From Candidatus Colimorpha enterica (lineage in GTDB: Bacteria; Bacillota; Clostridia; Oscillospirales; CAG-272): 25,840 nt of DNA. The notes below the pieces were generated by a model. The model was not told the origin of the DNA, did not search any database, and saw only the letters and a list, made by a program, of their open reading frames with translations. Location: NCBI GenBank assembly GCA_000433515.1, contig FR891123.1:1-25840 (forward strand), given 5' to 3'. Shown in pieces: positions 1 through 7,991 of this stretch; positions within the stretch are counted from its first letter, which is position 1, and each line of letters opens with the position of its first letter. A program made the position numbers and the translations under genes.

Positions 1-56
1 ACACCGACGAGGAAAAGGCTTACGACGTTCACTATACCCTTCAGCAGAAAAGATAA
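1..56 (+). CDS. C-terminal end of an upstream gene (partial)
   Basis: The window opens inside a reading frame that ends at the TAA at 54-56. The visible tail reads TDEEKAYDVHYTLQQKR and has no recognisable motif. It is charged and hydrophilic, which fits the C-terminus of a soluble or periplasm-facing protein. The next gene starts 43 bases later in the same direction with no strong terminator between them, so this gene may be the upstream member of the glycoside hydrolase operon. No function can be assigned from 17 residues. Confidence 0.55.
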   Translation, partial: TDEEKAYDVHYTLQQKR

Positions 57-99
57 GTAAAAACCGGGGAACAAATCAGCCCCGACAGGTAAAACAGAA

Positions 100-2079
100 A
101 TGCTTACACAACGCCTCGGATTTGAAAATCAAAAGGACGAAAACTATATAAAAGAGCTTATCCGGATAATCGGCAGAAATCCCGGTTCCTGCGACGAGAT
201 CTGGCTTGCAACCGATTACGGCTTCCCTCCCCTTGGAAAGCACCGTGAATCCGCATCCCTTCTCGGTAAGAGCGCAGAGCTGCTGAAAGCTGCGGGAATC
301 CGTGTGTCGCTTCAGATATCAAACACTATCGGGCACGGGGATTATATGGGCGTGCGCGACTGCTCCGGACTTGACGGTGCCGAAAGGTTCACCGACGTTG
401 ACGGTGTGAGGGCTGAATACAGCTTTTGCTGGCACGGTACACGGTTCCGGGAGTATCTTGCGGAGGTTATCCGGATATACTGTGCCGCGATAATGCCCCA
501 TCGGGTCTGGATCGACGACGATTTCAGATACGACAACCATTCGCCTGCTGGGAAGGGGTGTATGTGTGACAGCTGTCTGAAGCGCTTCAACAAACGGTAC
601 GGCACATTATATGACAGACAGGCGCTTTCATCGGCGGTCAGAAACGACCCCCGTCGGAGAAAGGATTTTTCGGAATTCATAACCGACGGGCTGTGCGAAA
701 CGGCGGAATTCATTGCGCGGACAGCGGTCTCGGCATCTCCCGGCTGCTCGATCGGTTATCAGCACGGCGTCGGATGGCTTCCGACGGAATCGGGATGCCG
801 GAAACTGTTTGAAGCCTTTGAAAAAGGAAGCGGCAAAAGTGTCGGCACAAGACCCGGAGCAGGGACATACAATGACCTCGACCCCTCGGATATGATAAGA
901 AAGCTTGACAGTATCGGTTATCAGTGCAGTGTTACTGCGGGTATGACCGATGAGGTGCGTCCGGAAATCGAAAACTTCCCGCACGTCGCATTCGGCAAAT
1001 CTCCGGCGGGTACCTGTTATGAAACATCGCTTTATCTTGCCGGCGGAGCCGATGCAATGAGCTACGCGACAATGATGTACGGATTTGAACCGCTTTCGTG
1101 GCACGGGGAATTCTTCCGTGCGTTTTCTCTCCACCGGAGATACTGGGAAATTCTCTCAGGACTGAGCAGAACAACATCGGGAAGCGGGATAGTGCATTAC
1201 ATACCGGAAGATGCATGGAAAAGACATATCCCCGGAAACAGGAATGGGTATGACTGGGCTGAAATACCGTGGTATACCGGGAACGGCATAAGACGGTGCG
1301 GAATACCTGTCACCTTCGACAGAAATGTTCCGGAGCCGCTTTATATGCTTACCGCGGAATGCGCCGAAGCGATGAGTGCCGAAGATGTGAATTATCTGTC
1401 CGGAAAACCGGTCTTTTGCGGCGGAGATGCGCTTGCGGTGCTCTGCAACAGGGGTTTCGGCAACCTTTTCAGTGCATCGGCGGAAATGTGTGATACCCTT
1501 CTTCTGTACGAGACATATTCCGACCACCCGGTCAACGGAGAGGCGGCAGGCAGAAGATGGGAAAACGGTCTGCTTCATCGGGAGGGCGCGGTGATATACG
1601 ACCGGACGGGAGAAACCGGAATCCTCGGAACTTACGGTTGCGACGGAAATGCCCCGGGAACCGCAGGAGGAATATCGTCGGCTACAGTGAAAACATCCTC
1701 AGGGGCTGAATGGTACGTTACCGGACAGTATCCGTGGACTCCGATAATCAGCCACGAGAAACGCGGACAGATGATCCGCGCTCTTGACAGGATATCCGGC
1801 AGGCGTCTGTCCGCGTATTCCAAGGGAAGGCACGAGGTTCTTGTCCTGCCGCGCGAAAACCGGGAAAAGCAAACGGTGTCGGTCACGGTTCTCAACACGA
1901 CCGTTGGCACTGCGAACGGAATATTGCTTGATGTAAGACGTCCCGCCGGCAGAAATGTCACCGCATACCTCCCGGACGGCAACAATATGCGCCCCGGAGC
2001 CGTGTTTTATGACGGGGGAGCAGAGATCGCTCTCCCGGCGGTTCAGGCATGGAATTTCTGTACGGTGGTGTTTGAATGA
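100..2079 (+). CDS. putative glycoside hydrolase, GH42-like TIM barrel
   Basis: A 659-residue protein without a signal peptide, so probably cytoplasmic. An Asp-rich strand end (WIDDDFR, residues 137-143) is followed by a Cys-x-Cys-x2-Cys cluster (C154, C156, C159), then a KRFNKRYG helix, with another Cys at 110. From memory, GH42 beta-galactosidases bind structural zinc through four cysteines with the same 44-residue gap and the same cluster spacing, so I infer a GH42-like fold. The usual GH42 acid/base glutamate (NEYG) is not obvious; Asp139-141 or D145 stand in that area. A second acidic motif, EIENFP (E289/E291), is a candidate nucleophile region. The C-terminal part looks like beta domains. 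The ribosome binding site before the ATG is weak. The gene overlaps the next one by ATGA, indicating translational coupling. Substrate unknown; it could also be an uncharacterised family. Confidence 0.6.
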   Translation: MLTQRLGFENQKDENYIKELIRIIGRNPGSCDEIWLATDYGFPPLGKHRESASLLGKSAELLKAAGIRVSLQISNTIGHGDYMGVRDCSGLDGAERFTDVDGVRAEYSFCWHGTRFREYLAEVIRIYCAAIMPHRVWIDDDFRYDNHSPAGKGCMCDSCLKRFNKRYGTLYDRQALSSAVRNDPRRRKDFSEFITDGLCETAEFIARTAVSASPGCSIGYQHGVGWLPTESGCRKLFEAFEKGSGKSVGTRPGAGTYNDLDPSDMIRKLDSIGYQCSVTAGMTDEVRPEIENFPHVAFGKSPAGTCYETSLYLAGGADAMSYATMMYGFEPLSWHGEFFRAFSLHRRYWEILSGLSRTTSGSGIVHYIPEDAWKRHIPGNRNGYDWAEIPWYTGNGIRRCGIPVTFDRNVPEPLYMLTAECAEAMSAEDVNYLSGKPVFCGGDALAVLCNRGFGNLFSASAEMCDTLLLYETYSDHPVNGEAAGRRWENGLLHREGAVIYDRTGETGILGTYGCDGNAPGTAGGISSATVKTSSGAEWYVTGQYPWTPIISHEKRGQMIRALDRISGRRLSAYSKGRHEVLVLPRENREKQTVSVTVLNTTVGTANGILLDVRRPAGRNVTAYLPDGNNMRPGAVFYDGGAEIALPAVQAWNFCTVVFE

Positions 2080-3824
2080 AAGAGAGAAAACGGATGAAAC
2101 CGGGATTTATAATCGCGCTGCTGTTTGCGGCGGGACTGTTTGCCTCCTGCTCACGCGGAGGAGGAGATACTCCGACGTCACAATCCGGGTCTGACGGTAA
2201 TTCCGACAGAAACACGGATATGACTCAGACGGTTGCTGTCGATGCAGAGCTTAAGGACGGGAAATACAAAAACGTGATATACAATAAAAACGGCATAAGA
2301 ATAACATTCGGAGCGGTCGGAGGGCAGAATCTGTTTGAACCGGACAGCGAAATCGGGTTCTTTGCGCAGATAACCGGCGAAAGCCTTGACAACACCGACG
2401 CCAAGGTCACCTTTACCTCGACCTACCTTCGTGTAAACAGGGAGCTTCCGTTCAGGCTTGAACAGTCGAACGGAAAAACGCATACATATTCCGGAGCTTT
2501 TTCGGCAGAACTGAACGGGGTATACACTCTGACGCTCGTGCTTGAAGGCGATATCCGGCTTTCGTTCAGGGTCGGTGTTGTCCCGAAAAACAAAACTGCG
2601 TCCGACAGCTTTTATTTCGGTGTCCAGCCGTATATCAGCCGCGCCTATACCTGGGGAAGCGGTCATTCTGTCGGAGGACAGGGGGTTGACGAATCGGAAA
2701 GATCGATTTTCAACACTGTCGAATGGCTCGGATGCAATGTCATAAGAGAAGACGGCACCGTGTGGGAAACAATGCAGCCGACCGAGGAGTCGGAGCTGAA
2801 TTTCACATGGATGGACAGACTTGTAAAGGCTGCCGGCAGCCGTGGCATAAAGCTGAACTGGCTTCTCCAGTCAACCCCGAAATGGGCAGCAAAGCAGGAA
2901 TATCTGAGCATGACAGATGAAAATATGTACTGGTCTGTCTGTCCGGTGGAGGAGAAGTGGGACAAATACGCCCGCGCGCTTGCAGAAAGATACGCAAAAG
3001 AGAACGGCATACTGTGGGAGATATGGAACGAGCCGGACTGGGAGTTTTTCACCGGGAAGCCGGAGGACTATCTCTCGCTGCTTGAAAGAACCGCAAAAAT
3101 CTTCCGTGAGGTGAATCCGTCAGTCTATCTGTATCCCGGCGGACTGACGGTCGTAAATGAACCTTCGGATTACCGGTACAAGGACAGCCGTCCGTACTTC
3201 GCCGGATTCAGACGCCTGCTCGACGGAAAGCTGATCAACAATTACTCCGTCCACATTCACGGCACTTTCGGTGAGAAGTATTTTTACGGCACCCTTGAGG
3301 AAATGACAAGGCAGGCAAAGGAAGCCGGGCTTTCAACCGAGGGCATCTATAACACCGAGGCGGGGGTTTTCGAGACAAACGAACAGACGCAGGCGGAGCA
3401 TCTTATGTCAAAGATCCTCTACACCCGCGGTCACGGCTTCGGAATGTACGTTCAGTATTCCTTCCGCGCCGTTCCGTCTCAGCCGGAGGACGGCTGGGCG
3501 ATATTCGACAGTTATCTCCAGCCGAAAAAAGCTGCAATTGCTTATGCGGTGCTTATCGGCAAACTCGGTCAGTGTGAAAAAACCGGAACCGTCAGCGACG
3601 AACGTATGCTGTATGCGGATATCTACGGGGACGGAAAACAAAGTGTTGTTACGGTATTCGGAGAGGGCGGGACGCTGACGCTGCCGGAAGGAGTTGCCTG
3701 TTCCGCTTACGATATGTACGGAAATCCGACGGAAATAATCAACAATACGGTAAAGGCATCTCTGGCGCCGATATATCTTGTGTATGAAGGGAATGTCATC
3801 CCGGAACAGTTCTCATGCCGCTGA
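2076..3824 (+). CDS. lipoprotein glycoside hydrolase, clan GH-A (GH39-like)
   Basis: A 582-residue protein with a lipoprotein signal: basic start, hydrophobic stretch at about residues 9-23, and a FASC lipobox giving C25 as the lipidated cysteine. A low-complexity Gly/Ser/Asp linker follows, then a beta-sandwich-like region (about 55-170) and a TIM barrel. The motif WNEPD places a likely acid/base at E319, and NTEAG places a likely nucleophile at E428; a gap of about 109 residues suits a retaining clan GH-A enzyme, closest in feel to GH39. It would be anchored outside the membrane and cut a glycan there. The start ATG sits in the ATGA overlap with the upstream gene; a second ATG at 2094 would also keep the signal peptide. 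The exact family and substrate are inference. Confidence 0.7.
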   Translation: MKERKRMKPGFIIALLFAAGLFASCSRGGGDTPTSQSGSDGNSDRNTDMTQTVAVDAELKDGKYKNVIYNKNGIRITFGAVGGQNLFEPDSEIGFFAQITGESLDNTDAKVTFTSTYLRVNRELPFRLEQSNGKTHTYSGAFSAELNGVYTLTLVLEGDIRLSFRVGVVPKNKTASDSFYFGVQPYISRAYTWGSGHSVGGQGVDESERSIFNTVEWLGCNVIREDGTVWETMQPTEESELNFTWMDRLVKAAGSRGIKLNWLLQSTPKWAAKQEYLSMTDENMYWSVCPVEEKWDKYARALAERYAKENGILWEIWNEPDWEFFTGKPEDYLSLLERTAKIFREVNPSVYLYPGGLTVVNEPSDYRYKDSRPYFAGFRRLLDGKLINNYSVHIHGTFGEKYFYGTLEEMTRQAKEAGLSTEGIYNTEAGVFETNEQTQAEHLMSKILYTRGHGFGMYVQYSFRAVPSQPEDGWAIFDSYLQPKKAAIAYAVLIGKLGQCEKTGTVSDERMLYADIYGDGKQSVVTVFGEGGTLTLPEGVACSAYDMYGNPTEIINNTVKASLAPIYLVYEGNVIPEQFSCR

Positions 3825-5425
3825 CAGTTGTCTGCGATGTGACTGTCCCACGCGGCACGGCAGAGCTTCTTGAGAAAGCACTTAAAGACCGCTTTGCATC
3901 GCGCGGATGCGAAAGTGCGGATTTCACAATGCGGTTCAGCCTTGACGGGTCGGTCGGGGACGGTTACACGCTTCTTCCGGACACCGGTTCGGTTCATATA
4001 ACCGGAGGAAACCCGTCCTGTCTCTTCTCCGCTGCCGGGGAATTTCTGTGCCGTTCATCGTTTGACGGATACGGCGGATTTCAGCCATACCGCAAAGCCG
4101 TAAAACACTCCTTTGCGGAAAAGCTGCGGGGAATGTATTATGCAACGCACTTCCGGAATTTCTGGCACTCCGCTCCGCCGGAAGAGGTGTATGAAACGGT
4201 CTGTGACCTTGCTTTCAGGGGCTGCAACGCTCTGCTTGTCTGGTTCGATATGCATCATTTTTCCGGGATCGGCGAGCCGGATGCAAAGGAAATGATCACA
4301 AGGCTGAGAGAAATTCTTGCCTGCGCGGAGTCATTCGGAATGGCACCCTCCCTGCTCATGCTGGCAAACGAGGGCTTTTCCGGGACTCCGGACAGTCTCC
4401 TCGCGGAAAATGCGGCGGAAAACGGTTATCATACCCCACCTGCCGGATTCTACGGAACCGAAATATGCCCGTCAGTCCCCGGAGGGAAGGCGGCTATACT
4501 CCGCGAAAGGCGCGAAGTGCTTGAGGCATTTTCCGGAATCGCGCTGAAATACATCTGCTTATGGCCGTATGACCAGGGAGGCTGCACCTGCAAAAGCTGC
4601 GCACCCTGGGGGATAAACGGATATATGAAACTTATTCCGGAAACGGCTGAGCTTGCCGGACAGTTCTTTCCGCAGGCGGAAATCATTGTATCAACATGGT
4701 TTTTCGACAGATTTACCGCCGGAGAATGGGCAGGGATGAGCCGGATTATGAAAAAAGGGCTTCCTTCAGGCGCGGAATATGTCATGGCATATTTCTTCGA
4801 CGGCCTTCCCGAGGCAATTTCAAAGAACGGTATACCCGAAAACGTAAAATTCATATCCTTCCCTGAAATCAGTATGCAGGGCGCAGTCCCCTGGGGTGGC
4901 TTCGGAGCCAACCCGCTTCCGGAATTTCTCCGGAAAAACAGCCTTCCGGAAATATTCCGCGGCGGTTTCCCGTATTCGGAGGGCATTTTCGATGACATAA
5001 ACAAATGGATATGTCTGCGGCAGTTCTCGTACCGTGAGGAAAACACCGCCGATTCTGTCAGAGCGTATCTGAAACACGAGTTCTGCTGTGACAGCGAAGC
5101 GCTTGCCGACGCAGTGCTTTTGATGGAAAAGACCCTGCCGCGCAGCGTATACCGGCAGGACGGGGTGCTCCGCTGCGACATCAGCTGCCCTCCCCCTGTC
5201 GAAAAGATATACAGCGAGATCATAAAGTGCGACGCAGCACTTCCTGAAAGGATACGCTCCGGGTGGAAATGGAGAATCATATACTGCCGTGCGGTCATTG
5301 ATAGGGAAATCGTAAGAACCTCCGGCGCTCCTGCGGATTCGGAGGAATACCGCGACAGGGTTTCGGAGCTAATAAGGCTTTATCACGCAGAAAACGCAGA
5401 GGAATACGTAAAACCGCCGCTTTGA
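3815..5425 (+). CDS. putative glycoside hydrolase, GH20/GH67-like
   Basis: A 536-residue protein with no signal peptide, overlapping the lipoprotein gene by 10 bases and so probably translated by coupling. The first 80 residues contain a segment (SVHITGGNPSCLFSAAGEFL) like the alpha/beta domain that precedes the barrel in GH20 and GH67 enzymes. The barrel part has RGMYY (105-109), a NALLVWFDMHHF strand (138-149), NEGF (185-188) and PYDQGGCTCKSC (251-262), a Cys-rich loop resembling GH67/DUF4838-type proteins. I cannot identify catalytic residues with certainty. With the two upstream genes it forms a compact set of one surface and two cytoplasmic enzymes, which suggests stepwise breakdown of one imported glycan. 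A terminator follows. Family assignment is tentative. Confidence 0.55.
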   Translation: MPLTVVCDVTVPRGTAELLEKALKDRFASRGCESADFTMRFSLDGSVGDGYTLLPDTGSVHITGGNPSCLFSAAGEFLCRSSFDGYGGFQPYRKAVKHSFAEKLRGMYYATHFRNFWHSAPPEEVYETVCDLAFRGCNALLVWFDMHHFSGIGEPDAKEMITRLREILACAESFGMAPSLLMLANEGFSGTPDSLLAENAAENGYHTPPAGFYGTEICPSVPGGKAAILRERREVLEAFSGIALKYICLWPYDQGGCTCKSCAPWGINGYMKLIPETAELAGQFFPQAEIIVSTWFFDRFTAGEWAGMSRIMKKGLPSGAEYVMAYFFDGLPEAISKNGIPENVKFISFPEISMQGAVPWGGFGANPLPEFLRKNSLPEIFRGGFPYSEGIFDDINKWICLRQFSYREENTADSVRAYLKHEFCCDSEALADAVLLMEKTLPRSVYRQDGVLRCDISCPPPVEKIYSEIIKCDAALPERIRSGWKWRIIYCRAVIDREIVRTSGAPADSEEYRDRVSELIRLYHAENAEEYVKPPL

Positions 5426-5435
5426 CCGCTTATCA

Positions 5436-5478
5436 CCCGCCCCGACAGTCCGGTGCTGTCCGGGGCGGGAACGGTTTT
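5436..5478 (+). terminator. terminator after the glycoside hydrolase operon
   Basis: A strong GC hairpin: left arm CCCGCCCCGACAG (5436-5448) pairs with CTGTCCGGGGCGGG (5456-5469) with one bulged base, followed by a short T run (5475-5478). It starts 10 bases after the stop codon of the third hydrolase gene. Confidence 0.8.
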
Positions 5479-5502
5479 ATTATGCGCCCCGTTCTGTGTG
5501 CG

Positions 5503-5525
5503 TTTTTGATTGAGGAAATCAAAAA
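5503..5525. other. AT-rich hairpin upstream of the rpmH promoter
   Basis: Arms TTTTTGATT (5503-5511) and AATCAAAAA (5517-5525) form a 9-bp stem with a 5-base loop and A/T runs on both sides. It could be a secondary terminator before the rpmH promoter that starts 15 bases later. Confidence 0.4.
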
Positions 5526-5540
5526 AATTTCCCTTCCCCC

Positions 5541-5569
5541 TTGACACCCCCCTTGAATCCGTGTATAAT
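5541..5569 (+). promoter_or_regulatory. consensus housekeeping promoter for rpmH
   Basis: TTGACA (5541-5546), a 17-base spacer and TATAAT (5564-5569) match the vegetative sigma consensus exactly. The start of rpmH lies 45 bases after the -10 box. A perfect promoter fits a highly expressed ribosomal protein gene and would also feed rnpA and possibly the genes beyond. Confidence 0.92.
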
Positions 5570-5614
5570 ATATGTTAACGTCATAATTATGCCAAAGAAA
5601 AGGAGTGACTGAAA

Positions 5615-5749
5615 ATGGTAAGAACATATCAGCCGAAGAAGCTTCAGAGATCCAAGGAGCACGGCTTTATGAAGAGAATGAGCACTGCCAACGGAAGAAA
5701 GGTGCTCAAGAGAAGACGCGCCAAGGGAAGAGCAAGACTTACCCACTGA
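5615..5749 (+). CDS. rpmH: ribosomal protein bL34
   Basis: A 44-residue, very basic protein that begins MVRTYQPKKLQRSKEHGF and ends GRARLTH, the classic L34 pattern, including the TANGRKVLKRRRAKGR segment. L34 is a small component of the large ribosomal subunit that binds 23S rRNA. A strong ribosome binding site AAAAGGAG (5598-5605) sits 9 bases before the ATG. The perfect promoter at 5541-5569 lies just upstream. The next gene, rnpA, follows after 61 bases, the near-universal bacterial order. Identification is secure. Confidence 0.97.
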   Translation: MVRTYQPKKLQRSKEHGFMKRMSTANGRKVLKRRRAKGRARLTH

Positions 5750-5753
5750 CAGT

Positions 5754-5777
5754 CTGCCGCGCCCGCTTTTGCGGCAG
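5754..5777 (+). terminator. hairpin between rpmH and rnpA (possible attenuator)
   Basis: CTGCCGC (5754-5760) and GCGGCAG (5771-5777) form a 7-bp stem immediately after the rpmH stop codon. There is no good T run, so it is more likely an RNA processing or 3'-end stabilising structure that lets L34 be made in excess over RnpA than a full terminator. Confidence 0.45.
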
Positions 5778-5810
5778 GCGGTTGTCATGTCCCGGTGAGG
5801 GATTATTTTT

Positions 5811-6185
5811 GTGAAAGAGTTTGCGATAAAAGAAAACCACCTTTTTGTCAAGGCATATACCAAGGGAATGCGGTTCTCCGGTAAAACCGTAACGGTTTAT
5901 GTCCTGCGTGACTACAAGGCGGCGAAGCTGAAAAAAGAGAACCCGCAGAAGAAGTACCTCAACCGCATCGGCTTCACGGCAACGACAAAGCTCGGCAACG
6001 CCGTAACGAGAAACCGCTGTAAGAGAATAATGCGGGCGGCTTATCGCGGCATCCTGTCGGAGCGCAGTCTCAGAACAGGAAACCTTATCGTGATTTCCGC
6101 ACGCGGACAGGCTGTCGGCGCGACCTCGGAAGAGGTGAAACGCGACCTTGTCGCTGCGTTCGGAAAGCTCGGGCTTTTCGTCTGA
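5811..6185 (+). CDS. rnpA: ribonuclease P protein component
   Basis: A 124-residue basic protein that helps the RNase P RNA bind and trim the 5' leaders of precursor tRNAs. The family signature is visible: the FxATTKLGNAVTRNRCKRIMR segment, with the RNR motif at residues 67-69, followed by the usual (I/M)-x-x-A-(Y/F)-R helix. The early aromatic/basic strand (HLFVKAYTKG) also fits. The start is a GTG at 5811 preceded by GGTGAGG (5794-5800). The gene sits directly after rpmH as in most bacteria. A T-tailed hairpin at 6222-6251 follows. The length is normal for the family. Confidence 0.96.
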   Translation: MKEFAIKENHLFVKAYTKGMRFSGKTVTVYVLRDYKAAKLKKENPQKKYLNRIGFTATTKLGNAVTRNRCKRIMRAAYRGILSERSLRTGNLIVISARGQAVGATSEEVKRDLVAAFGKLGLFV

Positions 6186-6221
6186 GGTCTGCTCTGATTT
6201 TTCCGGAAAAACAACCGACAG

Positions 6222-6251
6222 GGCTGCGGCACAAAGTGCTGTGGCCTTTTT
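6222..6251 (+). terminator. terminator after rnpA
   Basis: GGCTGCGGCAC (6222-6232) pairs with GTGCTGTGGCC (6236-6246), an 11-bp stem with three G-T wobbles and a 3-base loop, followed by five T (6247-6251). If active, yidD and yidC depend on read-through or on an unseen promoter. Confidence 0.6.
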
Positions 6252-6284
6252 CGGTAAAACCGATATACGAAGACTGAACCCAAC

Positions 6285-6373
6285 CTTTTGCCAGATCTCT
6301 TTTTGACAAAAGTTCTTGGAAATCCAAAAACCTTCTTTCAAGAAGGTTTTTGGCAGGCCCGGGCAGCGCCCGG
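6285..6373. repeat. composite three-hairpin repeat, diverged copy D
   Basis: Three hairpins in a row: CTTTTG/CAAAAG (6285-6290 with 6307-6312), a perfect 13-bp stem CCAAAAACCTTCT with AGAAGGTTTTTGG (6324-6336 with 6341-6353) and CCGGGC/GCCCGG around an AGC loop (6359-6373). The order and the TTTTGACA, CTTCTTTCAAGAAGG and loop-AGC signatures match the copies at 12337, 15097 and 17144, though much of the sequence differs. It lies between rnpA and yidD. Relative to its neighbours the orientation is opposite to the other copies, arguing against a purely gene-linked terminator. Confidence 0.6.
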
Positions 6374-6420
6374 ATAAACCTTCGTATCTCAACCCCAATC
6401 GCCCGCGGGAGTATACGGTC

Positions 6421-6648
6421 ATGAAATATGTGCTTATATGGCTGATAACCCTGTATCGGAAATTCATATCTCCGCTCAAAAAGCCCTGCTGCCGGTTCAC
6501 GCCGACCTGCTCGCAGTACGCATTAGAGGCTGTGAAGGAGTGGGGAGCGATACGCGGGCTGGCTCTTGCTGTGTGGAGAGTACTGCGCTGCAATCCGTTC
6601 GGTCGCGGCGGCATCGACCCTGTTCCGAAGAGGAGCTCCCGTAAATGA
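6421..6648 (+). CDS. yidD: membrane protein insertion efficiency factor YidD
   Basis: A 75-residue protein thought to assist YidC-dependent membrane insertion. The family hallmarks are present: LITLYRKFISPLKKPCCRFTPTCSQYALEAV near the start, with the three conserved cysteines, then WRVLRCNPFGRGGIDPVP near the end. The N-terminal hydrophobic, amphipathic helix is membrane-associated. I chose the ATG at 6421 because GGGAG (6407-6411) sits 9 bases upstream and because the family starts just before this helix; the frame stays open further upstream through the repeat element without coding character. It lies between rnpA and yidC, the standard order. Confidence 0.95.
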   Translation: MKYVLIWLITLYRKFISPLKKPCCRFTPTCSQYALEAVKEWGAIRGLALAVWRVLRCNPFGRGGIDPVPKRSSRK

Positions 6649-6679
6649 CGGCGGGAAAGCCGATATCGGGTGCCGCAAT

Positions 6680-6753
6680 GAAAGCTGAATAAGAGAGCTT
6701 TCGGAAAACGGGAATCCCCGTTATTCAAGAAGAAAGGCTCCCCGCCCGGGGAG
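6680..6753 (+). promoter_or_regulatory. three tandem hairpins before yidC, the last covering its ribosome binding site
   Basis: GAAAGCT/AGCTTTC (6680-6686 with 6696-6702), AACGGG/CCCGTT (6707-6712 with 6717-6722) and CTCCCC/GGGGAG (6738-6743 with 6748-6753) follow one another between yidD and yidC. The right arm of the third, GGGGAG, is the only evident yidC ribosome binding site, 10 bases before the ATG. Folding of this 6-bp GC stem would hide it. A role in translational control is inference. Confidence 0.5.
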
Positions 6754-6763
6754 AAACCGTTCA

Positions 6764-7966
6764 ATGATAGAAATCCCTTTTATAACCGAGGCATTCGGTT
6801 ATATCCTCAACCTGTGCTATAAGCTCGTTCCGAACTACGCAATAGCACTGCTGTTTTTCGCCCTGATCATAAAGATACTGCTCTTCCCTCTCGGGATCAA
6901 GCAGCAGAAGAACATGGTCAAGCAGGCATCCCTCCGTCCGAAGGAGCAGGCGATAAGAAACCGCTATGCCGGCAGAACCGATAAGGTCACCCAGCAGAAG
7001 ATGCAGCAGGAGATAATGAACCTCTATCAGGAGGAAAAGTTCAACCCGATGGGAGGCTGCCTCCCGATGATAATCCAGCTGGTTATCGTCTTCTCCATCT
7101 ATGCCGCTGCTGTCAACCCCCTCCGCTACGTCTGCCATATCCCGGCGGATAATATAAATAATATCTCCGTGAAGATTGTCGAGCTCTACCATAACGGCGA
7201 GCTTGATATCGAGGACGCGGTTTCCGAGTCCACCGCCAACAATATCAAAAAAATGGCTGAAAAAATAGACGAGGACGGAAGCACAACAAACGTCAAAAGC
7301 CCCTTCGTCAATAAGCACAGCATCGAGATAGTCAATATCCTGAAGAAAAACGGCGTCGAAAAGTTCCGCGGCGACGGAATGCTCGGCGCATCCTTCAGGG
7401 ATAAGGACCTGCCCGACTTCACGATCTTCGGCGGCTCGTTCGACCTTTCAAGGACCCCGTCGATCCAGCATTTCGACTGGCTGATGATGATCCCGCTTCT
7501 CACCTTCCTCTTCACGTTCGCAAGCATGAAGCTGACGAAGAAATTCACCTACCAGCCCGCCGAGACCGCCGGCGACGCGGCGATATCCATGAAGCTGATG
7601 GACTATACCATGCCGCTTATCAGTACCGTGTTCACCTTCTCGGTACCGGCTGTCGTTGCGGTCTACTGGATATACCAGAACATTTTCTCAACGCTCCAGC
7701 AGTTCGTCCTCAAGCTCATGTTCCCCTACCCCACCTTCACCGAGGAGGAGTATAAGGCGGCGGAGCGCGAGATGAACAAGGGCATAAAGCAGCCGAAAAG
7801 CATAAAGAAGAGCGGCGGCAGGTCGGCTCACAGGATCGACCTTGACGACGGCGCGCCCGCTGACAGCGGTGAAAATACCGCTCCCGCAAAGGGCAGGGCA
7901 TCAGGTCTCGTTCCTCCCGCAGCACTCAAGGACGAGTCGGACAGAAAGCCCGACGATTCCGAATGA
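6764..7966 (+). CDS. yidC: membrane protein insertase YidC (OxaA/SpoIIIJ type)
   Basis: A 400-residue inner membrane insertase that threads small membrane proteins into the bilayer, alone or with Sec. The first transmembrane segment (about 24-44) carries K37 where many homologues have the functional arginine of the hydrophilic groove. A positively charged cytoplasmic hairpin follows (KQQKNM...QQKMQQEIMNLYQEEKFNPMGGCLPM), then a second segment (about 100-118) and later ones at about 238-255, 285-310. The family core PMGGCLPMIIQ is clear. Unlike the roughly 260-residue Bacillus proteins, it has an outside loop of over 100 residues (about 120-235) and a basic, low-complexity cytoplasmic tail. 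No lipobox is present. It is followed by jag after 25 bases. Confidence 0.96.
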   Translation: MIEIPFITEAFGYILNLCYKLVPNYAIALLFFALIIKILLFPLGIKQQKNMVKQASLRPKEQAIRNRYAGRTDKVTQQKMQQEIMNLYQEEKFNPMGGCLPMIIQLVIVFSIYAAAVNPLRYVCHIPADNINNISVKIVELYHNGELDIEDAVSESTANNIKKMAEKIDEDGSTTNVKSPFVNKHSIEIVNILKKNGVEKFRGDGMLGASFRDKDLPDFTIFGGSFDLSRTPSIQHFDWLMMIPLLTFLFTFASMKLTKKFTYQPAETAGDAAISMKLMDYTMPLISTVFTFSVPAVVAVYWIYQNIFSTLQQFVLKLMFPYPTFTEEEYKAAEREMNKGIKQPKSIKKSGGRSAHRIDLDDGAPADSGENTAPAKGRASGLVPPAALKDESDRKPDDSE

Positions 7967-7991
7967 CAATTCAAATCAAGGAAGGATTATT

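Noticed and set aside
3815..5425. Calling the third hydrolase a true GH67 alpha-glucuronidase or GH20 hexosaminidase
   Set aside because: Only the N-terminal domain and a Cys-rich loop resemble those families; I could not place their catalytic residues, so only a general call is made.
5425..5620. Chromosome origin next to rpmH
   Set aside because: The block often lies near dnaA, but I see no cluster of DnaA boxes and no dnaA here; the region is only a terminator and a promoter.
5739..6764. Minus-strand frame of 341 codons opposite rnpA and yidD
   Set aside because: It crosses two conserved genes, a terminator and the repeat element, and shows no protein family features.
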